Below are positions 36,201-46,000 of a DNA stretch of 64,000 nt, piece after piece (the first letter of the stretch is position 1; the number at the start of each line of letters is the position of its first letter). Origin of the DNA: Nipponacmea schrenckii (Eukaryota; Mollusca; Gastropoda; Lottiidae); assembly GCA_030562195.1 (NCBI GenBank), contig CM060199.1, positions 39,576,338-39,640,337 of the forward strand. The letters run 5' to 3'. Under the pieces are notes generated by a model. The model was not told where the DNA came from and made no database searches. It saw nothing but the letters and a program-made list of their open reading frames with translations. Position numbers and translations under genes: made by a program.

Positions 36201-37435
36201 CTACATTCTCTTACCTATCATTGTTTCATTGTATTGTATTTATGTGTTACTACATTCTCTTACCTATCATTGTATCATTGTATTGTAGTTTATGTGTTAC
36301 TACATTCTCTTACCTATCATTGTATCATTGTATTGTAGTTTGTGTGAAGATGAAAAGACAGCTAGAATGGGAGTTGTAGAATGTTATAAACATGATGTCA
36401 TGCAACCATTCAATGTACTCTATGAAAAAGAGGGTGAGTTTTTATGTCATGTGAGAAAGGTGGCGATGATGTATTTGTCGATAAACTGTACTTTGTCACG
36501 TGACACTAGCATAAAAAAAACTGAATTCCTATTTTGGGCTGTGATTTTGGATACATCTACCATTATCATTGAACCATTTATAATGATAGTATATATTATA
36601 TTGTAGGGGAGGTAGTAGCTCAGTTTAAATTTACTGTTATATTAATGCCCAATGGTACAGTTCAGTTAACAGAATTACCCTTCGATTTATCTTTATATGA
36701 GAGTGAACATTCTATTCAAGATGAAGAAATTAAGGTATTGAACAATCAGTTATATTTTGAGCCTGTGCCATTATTGCCTTCTGTTATAATTTTGTCTTTT
36801 TGTCCTCAAAAACAATCTACAATTATTTTATTCCTGTGCCAGTGCCTTCTGTTATAAAGTGCCTTGTATACCTAAAAAACTTGATGAGAATCTGCTTCAC
36901 TTTGATCTAAGTATTGCAAACTTTGTCTTATACCTTGACAGCAATATACCCACCTTTCTAGTGTGAAAGAATGAAGTCATTGATTGGATTGCATGCCAGC
37001 AAGGAATGCCTATTTTTTAGTCTAACCGAAAACTATTGTGAAGACGATTACAAAAATTTTTTTAAAAAATGGAAAAATGTCTCTATCTACATTTTGAACA
37101 GATTATCTTGCTTACTAATATATAATTTTGATATTTCATTTTACCGTTCAGTTTGTTTACAATTGGCTTGTGAACGTAATGGCTAAAGTTTTGGTTAGAT
37201 TTTGATAAACTATCAACCTAGACACTCACATCAAGCCGGTCATTTCTTTTTTCAGAAAATATTGGCCACAGATGTATTTGTAAAATCAAAGAAAAATATG
37301 AAGAAGGCTGCTGATGCTGCAGCTCAAGAAGCAGAAGCAGCTGCTGCGACCAAGAAACCAGCTGATTCCAACAAAGAAGCTGCCACCGTAACAGCTGATT
37401 CCAACAAAGGAGCAGGGGATAAAATATCCAATTAA
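30300..37435 (+). CDS. PA2G4: Proliferation-associated protein 2G4 (EBP1) homologue, 13 exons, complete
   Basis: Joined coding exons: 30300-30384, 30685-30813, 31394-31499, 31702-31771, 31964-32056, 32379-32442, 32815-32893, 34136-34214, 34450-34528, 34947-34998, 36339-36433, 36607-36734, 37256-37435. Total 1239 nt, 412 residues, every junction GT..AG and in phase. The start has a good context (AAAATGG). Sequence blocks match the EBP1/PA2G4 family, a catalytically dead methionine-aminopeptidase fold that binds RNA and ribosomes and regulates growth: [16 protein letters not shown] (exon 2), [15 protein letters not shown] (exon 3), [19 protein letters not shown] (exons 3-4), [22 protein letters not shown] (exon 5), [16 protein letters not shown] (exon 7), [20 protein letters not shown] (exon 8), [20 protein letters not shown] (exon 11). 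The second metal-ligand Asp of true aminopeptidases is Val here (IAVAAH), as expected for a non-enzymatic member. The lysine/alanine-rich tail is longer than the vertebrate one (human 394 residues). Start, splice frame and end were derived by reading, without transcript data. Confidence 0.95.
31230..31370. repeat. Direct duplication in PA2G4 intron 2
   Basis: AATAAACAGAAGTTTGTGTA and its neighbour CTGGTTTATTGAAGGGAGTG recur about 65 bp downstream as AATAAACGGTAGTTTGCATA and CTGGTTTATTGAAGGGACTG. Confidence 0.85.
31840..31920 (+). repeat. SINE-like head fragment in PA2G4 intron 4
   Basis: TTTGGATGAGACAATAAACC, GACACCCTGTGTTATAGGCT, GTTAAGTAAAGATCCCTCAG match the head and body of the family. 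The body downstream is missing. Confidence 0.65.
32501..32566 (+). mobile_element. TTAA-flanked MITE, solo left end (PA2G4 intron 6)
   Basis: CTTTAAAGTGATACTGCGTC then TTAGAATGGGCATAAAATTA and CTCAAGAAGGTATCAATATT is the left terminal repeat and subterminal region of the family seen complete at 44661-45014. Confidence 0.65.
33563..33917 (+). mobile_element. TTAA-flanked MITE, near-full copy (PA2G4 intron 7)
   Basis: Collinear with 44661-45014: GATACCGCGTCTTAGAATGG, GAGTATAATATATTCATCAG, CTAGTGTCATAAAGTAACAG, ATCTGGAAAACTCACGAAAC, CAGGTATATCTACTGATGAA, TAGAGCTCTTATTGGCCAAG, ending CAGTATTCCTTAA. About 355 bp, diverged at both ends. Confidence 0.8.
34660..34755 (+). repeat. Dispersed repeat in PA2G4 intron 9
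   Basis: AATCCCGGATATTTAAAGCC, AAGAGGTTTGGCCAAGGACC, AGCTGGTAAAAAG, GACTTGTGAACCTAAGTTGT correspond to 21855-21950 on the same strand. Confidence 0.75.
35228..36338 (+). repeat. 42-bp minisatellite built from the exon 11 splice acceptor
   Basis: Unit TATTGTAGTTTATGTGTTAC-TACATTCTCTTACCTATCATTG, period 42 bp, about 26 copies filling most of PA2G4 intron 10 (34999-36338). The array ends exactly at the functional acceptor: the final TATTGTAG (36331-36338) is followed by exon 11 (TTTGTGTGAAGATG). Unit copies carry the same TTGTAG preceded by a pyrimidine-rich stretch and followed by TTTATGTG or TTTGTGTG, copies of the first exonic bases. Several units have an extra 8 bp (TATCATTG). Long forward ORFs here arise from the repeat. 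Confidence 0.95.
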
Positions 37436-38570
37436 AATTGACCAACTTCGTTTTTAAATCGAGTTATATTTTTGGGGGTGGAAGGTTTGTTAGAGTTGTT
37501 AAGTGAAGACATTTTAGGGAGGGGAAAGAATTTGTTATTGTAATCAGAAAGTGCTAGCATAGATTCAAAAAATGTCCAGGTTGTTTTTTTTTGTAGAAAA
37601 TTATGAATAGTATATATTTCTCTTTTCTTTTTTCTGTTTCTAAAAATACATCCTCTTTTTGGCTAAATCTTTAGCTGAAAACTAAAGAAGCATTTGAAAT
37701 AAACACTGAGAATTGAAAGTTATTAATTATTAAGAGATTGGTTTACAAGAAACAAGTTATCTCCCTTACTTTATCACATTCAGGCTATTTCATTCAAATG
37801 TTCTAAAGCTGGTTTAGATTGTTGAAAGTTGATAACTTGAAGAATTGGGTTTTGTAAAATAACTTTTTGACTTTCAATGAACTAAATGCAGCTTTAACGA
37901 AGATCACCTCCTTTGTAAAATTCACAATTATTTTTGTATAAAAATGGAAGGTTGGTTTATTGAAAGACTGGAGTGGTACACAGAAATATCGGTATTCGGG
38001 TGTCCATTGTAACTGTGCCTACCTGAATAAAACTCAGTATAACTCCACCTTTTACTATCTATCTCACTATTTATGACCTTGGCCAGTGCTTTTCAGACAA
38101 GTTTTTGGGAACTTCTTTATTCTTTACTCAATATTCAAATCAAAAAAATTCCAATCATCATTTGATTCTGTATTTAACTATTTGACTCTTAAAATGTGTC
38201 TTTATTGACCTATTATATTTAAGGGTCGATTTGTTTTTGAGAAGTTCACTAAGTTTCCATATTTATTGACTTTTCTAGTGTAAGTTTTTAACAGTAAATA
38301 TATCCACATTATATTAACAAAATTTTGAGACCTGGCATCTTGATTCGACTTTTATACAAAATTTTGACCCCTTTTATAATAAGTATATTTCTAAATGAAA
38401 ACCTCCACTTACAACATATTCTTACTATAAGTTTATTTCAAGATTTCCCTATACCAATACTTGTATACCTATTAAAATGTTTATTGCTTGTAGAACTGGT
38501 ACAGGTTTGTACTTGAACATGGCTGCTGGATTGAAGAATGTTTGTTACTATACAGAAATGAAATAAAAAA
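37436..38570 (+). other. Probable PA2G4 3' UTR and downstream DNA
   Basis: No further coding. AATAAA signals occur at 37698-37703, 38026-38031 and 38562-38567. Any could be used, and the sequence alone does not decide. A 63-codon ORF at 38325-38516 is a chance frame. Confidence 0.5.
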
Positions 38571-39273
38571 TAATGAAATTTAAAATGTTTGTTTTTTTGT
38601 ATTGACCAAATGTTTGTTGATGAATATTGTCAACAATAGAAATACATACACAATACATCACTTGATTAACACTACTGCCAAGATGCTGGTCGAGGAATTA
38701 CTGATTATGAAGTTGTCAAGTTCGGTTTTGTTGGCAGACCCATACTCGGGCTTGATTTTGAGGGGCAAGTAATTTATCTGGAGGGGCAATGGGGTAGAGC
38801 AGTAATTTGCAGTCATAAATTTTATCAGTTGGCCTATCCATTGTTTAGGGAGGCTTTTAGCCCAGGGTCTGATAAGAAGCCCAGAATTACTGTCCTTGAA
38901 ATTTGTTTTGACTGAAAAACTGAAGTCATTGATGTTGAGTAAAATAGAACTACATGTATCTTGAAGTTTCCTGAAATCATTTCATAATTCCCTTTTGGTG
39001 AAACTAAAGATGTATATAAATACATAAGTCTGAAATTAATCATGCTTTATAAACATCAAAAGAAAACTATATTAGTATCAAACATATAATTAAAGAGGGT
39101 ACAGGTTCTCTAATTTTGGGAGTTGATTTGGTCTTGTTCAGATGTATTAATTTATTTTCAAAAATACCTAAAACAAGAAACTGATAAAACACCGAAAAAT
39201 GGATTATTCATATTATTTTGTAAGAAACAACAATTATATAGATGTAGACTTCTATTTACTCTTTTAAACACAT
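38571..39273. other. Intergenic stretch between PA2G4 and the E-Syt gene
   Basis: Nothing recognised. The minus-strand ORF at 38834-39043 has no features. Confidence 0.4.
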
Positions 39274-39778
39274 ATTTTCATTACACATACAGGTAACGTT
39301 TAATTACACATACAGGTAACGTTTCATAACACATACAGGTAATATTTCATTACACATACAGGTAACGTTTCATTACACATACAGGTAACGTTTCATAACA
39401 CATACAGGTAATATTTCATTACACATACAGGTAACGTTTCATTACACATACAGGTAACGTTTCATTACACATACAGGTAACGTTTCATTACACATACAGT
39501 TAACGTTTCATTACACATACAGGTAATTTTTCATTACACATACAGGTAATATTTCATTACACATACAGGTAACGTTTCATTACACATACAGGTAACGTTT
39601 CATAACACATACAGGTAATTTTTCATTACACATACAGGTAATGTTTCATAACACATTCAGGTAATATTTTATTACACATACAGGCAACGTTCTTTTACAC
39701 AGACAGTTAACGTTTTATTACACATCCAGGTAACATTACATTGCACATACAGGTAACGTTTCATTACACATAAAGGAA
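39274..39778. repeat. 23-bp minisatellite upstream of the E-Syt gene, about 22 copies
   Basis: Unit CATTACACATACAGGTAACGTTT, period 23 bp (GGTAACGTTT at 39361, next at 39384). It ends about 265 bp before the E-Syt start codon. Each unit contains CAGGTAA, which reads like a splice donor (CAG|GTAACG) directly after an acceptor-like ACACATACAG and also matches E-box-like CAGGTA motifs. No functional role is shown. Confidence 0.95.
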
Positions 39779-39902
39779 TAAATAGAAGTCTATAAACATA
39801 ATAATTGTTGTCTGTAAATGTCTAGTGATACTCTTAAGAGGTTTACATATTATGTTTGTTTACCTGTACATAGCCACGCCAACTCGACAAACTGAAAGTA
39901 GC

Positions 39903-40041
39903 TGCGCGTGCGATTTCCTGCCAAAACTTGATAACTTCCGGTTAAAGTTATTTCTTTTTATAGTAACGTTTATTAATGGAGTAGTTCTGCAGGTTCATTA
40001 CAAATCAAAACTGTTTTCATTTATTTTCGCCTCTTTTCATC
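39903..40041 (+). promoter_or_regulatory. Candidate E-Syt gene promoter and 5' UTR
   Basis: A GC-rich NRF1-like motif TGCGCGTGCG (39903-39912) and an ETS-type CTTCCG (39935-39940) lie within 140 bp of the start codon, in otherwise AT-rich DNA. No TATA box is evident. The start site is not determined. Confidence 0.45.
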
Positions 40042-43000
40042 ATGCCACCACCCCCGAAATCGGAGGAGAAGCCTGCCGAATCCAAGGCTAAACGGAAGGC
40101 TGTCTTAGAGGACACTTTATTGTTTAATGCTGTGAAAAATTACTTCAAATATGCAGGTGTTGTCCTAGGTGTTTGGGGTTTCGGATATTTCTCGTTCAGT
40201 CCCAGTTGGTTATTACTTGGACTTGTTTTATTTATTTGGAAAGAAAAGAACAAAACATCACAGAAATTACAGATTGCAATTTCTCAAGAAGCTGCTAGAG
40301 ACGAACGAGCTGCGATTCTTGCCAGAGTAGAAGATTTGCCTTCTTGGGTAAGACAAATTCAATAATTTTGTTAATCGAGAACCCTAGGCTACTATACCAA
40401 AAGATTATGAATGATATTTTATGGCTAGTCTGAACTTAGTCACCACCTGTGGCCCTGCATAACATTAGTTAGTTTTAACTTACTTAGAAAAATGCATGAA
40501 CAAAGTATATGAAATAAATAAGACAAATAAATGAAAATGAAATGAGATGAATATATTGGAGGTTTACCGGTATATTATTACATAAATTCAAGGTTATTAT
40601 TGATTTTATGTTAAATAATAATGAAAAAAAATAATGAAATGGAGTTTTACGCCCCACTCTTATAGGCAACACCATGCTGTATGCAATGAGAGAAATTTAC
40701 CAGGACAGCTATATAAGCCTTTATCTTTTTGTGATTTCCAACTGTGGAGGGATCTTTAACATGCACAACTTAACTTACGGTACAATGGTTATTTCTCATA
40801 ATAGATGCTAGTTGAATATGACACCGTACTGTTATTCAATATTCATGTAGTTATTCATGAATATTTTACTTGAATACCTTATTCAATAAATAGAGTGTAA
40901 TACCTTATATTTGAATTAAGCATTGACTCATTGCTGTTTCCTTGATATTGAATATATTACCTAAAAGTTTAATAAGATAAAGGTTGTATATCACTGGCAT
41001 CATTAAAATACTCTACTATTGAATGAATGGAAATATTTGATTAGATAACTCCTGAAAATTTCATCTCATGCAGAAATAAATTATTTAATATAATTTAGAA
41101 ATTTGATTTTAAAACTGCAAATTTTAGTTGATATTAAGTCTTTAAATTTTTATGGGAATTCTATTTCTCTAGTCTGATTCTGTGACCTATTAGGTCAATG
41201 GGAAACTGTCAAGTTTTATTGAAGAAGATTAAGTAAAAGTGTAAGAATGATATAATATGGATTAAATCTATGATTGAGTGATAATACCAGGGCCCCTAGA
41301 TAATCATCTATTAATAATATCTTATATAGGATTATACAATATTAGGGTTTTATCAGGGTTACATCAGCCCAGGGTATAACAGGGTTATATCAGATAGGGC
41401 TATATTAGCCCAGGGTTATATCAGACAGGGCTATATCAGCCCAGGGTATATCAGACAGGGTTATATCAGGGCTATATCAGCCCAGGGTTATATCAGACAG
41501 GGCTATTCCAGCCCAGAGTATATTGGAGTTAAATCATAGTATAGATCTTCAACCTTCCATTGAGGTTAAATAAGTATTATTGTATTAAAATGTAACAGAT
41601 TTAAATGCTGATGACTGTAAGCTAATATCAGTTCTGGTAGTTTAGTGGTTCTATTGATTACTTCCTGAATGTGACATTTATATTCTCCCTTGCAATATTG
41701 TATTTAGGGCTGGCAAAATTTATCGTAATTCCGATTAATCGTCGATTACTTACCTGCCGATTACGATTATCGATCTAAAATTCCATAATCGATTATCATG
41801 ATTCAATAAATTATATCCAATCAATTTTTCAAACAACTGTTTACAAGATGAAATGAACAATACTATCACAAAACCTACCAAATAATACCACTATCGACTT
41901 TTAATACGACACAATAACAACTATAGGCCTATAAATAACAACAGTGTAGAGCGCCATCTGCTGGGAGGATATGCTACTTTCATTTTCAAATGTACTGTGT
42001 TTACGATACTCGAATGTGGTTATCTCCCTTACGTACGAATAACTCTACCGATTATTAATCGATTATCGGTCGGTGCATGTCACCGATTATTTGCCGATAA
42101 TCGATATTAAAATCATAATCGATTCCCAGCCCTAATTGTATTTATTTCTTGACCGAAGATTAGTAAAGTTATCCTATATAATAATTATAATAAGGTTTAA
42201 TCTACTTTAAATGACATTTAGAAGTAGATTGAATATTCAGTTAGACCACTTTTATACAGATTCTACACCTTTGTTTAATTTTTTTACGTTTCAATTCACA
42301 TACAGGAATCATTATTTTGTGCTTGATAAAAATTCCTGTATGTGAATTGAAACGTTGCTTAAATTAAAGAGAAGTAGTATATCTATAATAGTGGTCTTAT
42401 TTATCTAAAGTTACTATATCTATTATTGTATAACTTGATAAAAATTCCTGTATGTGAATTGAAATGTTGCTTAAATTAAAGAGAAGTAGTATATCTATAA
42501 TAGTGGTCTTATTTATCTAAAGTTACTATATCTATTATTGTATAACTTGATAAAGATTACTGTATGTGAATTGAAATGTTGCTTAAACTAAAGAGAAGTA
42601 GTATATCTATAATAGAAGTCTTATTTTAATTGTTAGATACATCAATCAATATACTACAGTATTGGATATTTACTGGTCTAGCTCTTCACTTACATCCTAT
42701 AATCTCTAAATACCAGCCGAGGTCACGGTAATCCTGTGTCAGATTGTTTGATATAGAACAATTGAATAGAGACCATATCAGGACAGTTGAATAGAGGCCA
42801 TGTCAGGACAGTTGGATAGAGGCCATGTCAGGACAGTTGAATAGAGACCATGTCAGGACAGTTGAATAGGTTGTGTCAGGACAGTTGAATAGAAACCATG
42901 TCAGGACAGTTGAATTGAGACCATGTCAGGGCAGTGGAATAGAAACTATGTCAGAACAATTGAATAGGTCGTGTCAGGACAGTTGAATAGAGACCATGTC

Positions 43001-46000
43001 AGAACAGTTGAATAGAGACCATGTCAGGACAGTTGAATAGAGACCATGTCAGGATAGTCGAATAGAGACCATGTCAGGACAGATGAATAGAGACCATGTC
43101 AGGACAGTTGAATAGGACGGATGAATAGAGCCTGTGTCAGGATAGTCGAACATAGTCCATGTCAGGACAATCTATATTTGTATGATAAAAATTCTATGTA
43201 AGGACAGTTGAATAGAGTCCACATCAGGAAAGTTGAATAGAGGCCATGTCAGGACAGTTGGATAGAGACCATATCAGGACAGTTGAATAGAGACCATATC
43301 AGGACAGTTGAATAGAGGCCATGTCAGGACAGTTGGATAGAGGCCATGTCAGGACAGCTGGATAGAGACCCTATCAGGACAGTTGAATAGGACGGATGAA
43401 TAGAGCCTGTGTCAGGATAGTCGAACATAGTCCATGTCAGGACAGTTGAATAGAGTCCATGTCAGGACAGTTAAATAGGACGGATGAATAGAGCCTGTGT
43501 CAGGATAGTCGAACAGAGTCCATGTCAGGACAGTTGAATAGAGTCCATGTCAGGACAGTTAAATAGTGTCCATGTCATGACAGTTGAATAGAGTCCATGT
43601 CATGACAGTTGAATAGAGTCCATGTCAGGACAGTTAAATAGAGACCATGTCAGGACAGTTTAATAGAGATCATGTTAGGAAAGTTATATAGAGTCCATGT
43701 TAGGGCAGTTTAATAGAGAACATGTTAGGACAGTTTGATAGAGAACATCATGTCAGGACAGTTTAATAGAGAACATGTCAGGAGAGTTTAATAGAGAACA
43801 TGTCAGGACAGATGAATAGAGACCATGCCAGGACAGATGAATAGAGACCATGTCAGGACAGTTGAATAGAGTCCATGTCAGGTCAGTTGAATAGAGACCA
43901 TGTCGAGACAGTTGAATAGAGACCATGTCAGGACAGTTTAATAGAGACCATGTTAGGATAGATGAATAGAGACCATGTGAGGACAGTTAAAAAATGACCA
44001 TGTGAGGACAGTTGAATAAAGACCATGTGAGGACAGTTGAATAAGACATGTAGACAGTTGAATAGAGACTATTTCAGGGCAGTTGAATAGAGACCATGTC
44101 AGGGCAATTGAATAGGTTGTGTCAGGACAGTTGAATAGAAACCATGTCAGGACAGTTGAATAGGTCGTGTCAGGACAGTGGAATAGAAACTATGTCAGAA
44201 CAATTGAATAGGTCGTGTCAGGACAGTTGAATAGAGACCATGTCAGGACAGTTGAATAGAGACCATGTCAGGACAGTTGAATAGAGACCATGTCAGGACA
44301 GATGAATAGAGACCATGTCAGGACAGATGAATAGAGACCATGTCATGAAAGTTTAATAGATCATGGTAGGACAATTGAAAAGAGACCATGTCAGGACAGT
44401 TGAAAGAGAAAAGAGTTCATTTGGCTCTTTCTGCAAACCTTTACCATTAAATCTTTCCTATACATGTGATTGCTTCAAAAACTATTCAATATGTACAGAC
44501 AATCTATATTTGTATGATAAAAATTCTAGATATAGGGCCTACCTAGAACCCAAGAAGCCACTTAAAAATTATGTAGGCTGTTAAATCAAACCAAGATGTA
44601 CTTGAAATAACTTGTCAGATTCTGAACTATTTTCTCATTGAACTTAGACTGAGAGAGTTTTTTAAAGGGATAATAGGTCTTAGGATGAATATAAAATTTT
44701 AGTTCTCAAGAAAGATCAATATGAGTATATATTCATTAGTGAACTTACCTGGTGTCATAAAGTAACAGAATCCCTGTAAAATCTGGAAAACTCACAAAAC
44801 TAAGTCATGTTTTTAAAAACGCTTAATCAATTTATTAAGCGTTTTTCAATAATCAAATGCATCTTTCTGGATAATTAACTTAGTTTTTTAGATATTTATT
44901 TATTTTTTTATGTTATTTATGGAGCAGGTATATCTACTGATGAATAGAGCTCTTATTGGCCTAGTTTAAAATTTTCAAATTTTATGTTCATTCTAATACC
45001 TATTATCCCTTTAAGAATACAATTATATTTAGATAATAAAAGACGTTATTGTAAAGAAGAAAGTTTTGTTTTAGAAGTGGTTATTAAATGAAATTTATTC
45101 ACATTCTTGTGTCAGGTCATAACCTAAATATTAAATATTAGAAGACTTTATAAACCCCACCCACACCCACTCTCCCAGTTTACAACCTAACTAGTCCAAT
45201 ATTACAATAATATATCTAGGGGTGGTATAACTCTTGTTATCCAGAGTGGTGGTTAATTGTCAGACTTGATACACAGTTATATTTCAAAATATTTAAATAT
45301 CAGATATCACTGATCAATGTTATATTCCTTTATACACCATATGAAGTTATGAATGTATTAATTGTTTTAAGAAAAGTGTTAATTACCAAGAAATTGTCTT
45401 TATCAGTCATTGTAATAATAAATTTCTTTTAGAAATTCGAGGTGACTTTTCACAAAGGATAAACTGTATTTTAGGGTATTAAATAAATGAACTTCTTAAT
45501 TTTACATCTTTATTAACTGGGGTTTGGCCAAGATGTTTAAAATATTTAATATGATAATATGCTAGATTTGACTGTTTTTGGAATATCTGAAACCCATTTT
45601 CTTGTTATACCATCAAAATAACATTAAAAACATATGGAAAAGCAAGTCGTTTTGATGGGACTATAAACTTAGGTCCTGTGTGCTACAGGCTGTTAACATT
45701 AAAGAACCCTCTACATTTGGAAATCAGAAAAAGAGTAGACTAATGCCTTTGTCCTGGCAAAATTTCCCTTATTTCACCCTGCATGCCATTGCCCATCTTC
45801 ATTTGCTCATAAGGTGCAGGAGAGTAGAACATAAAAAATCCATTCATTTCATTTAACAATCTACATAGAGACTCTCTGTTCTTTTATTATCATTGTATCG
45901 CTGTATATTATGTTATGTGTTTTATTTTCTAGGTGTTTTTCCCTGATGTAGAGAGAGCAGAATGGCTGAACAAGGTAAAAAACATGTTTGTCATTTGTTT

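Noticed and set aside
35171..36379. Long forward ORFs (up to 266 codons) in PA2G4 intron 10
   Set aside because: They arise from the stop-free 42-bp minisatellite and overlap in several frames. Only their relation to the exon 11 acceptor is of interest.
36971..37186. 71-codon ORF between PA2G4 exons 12 and 13
   Set aside because: It lies in intron 12, has no splice-consistent continuation and no similarity to the PA2G4 family.
39825..40091. 88-codon ORF overlapping the E-Syt start
   Set aside because: It is in another frame from the E-Syt coding exon and lies in the promoter/5' UTR region. No homology recognised.
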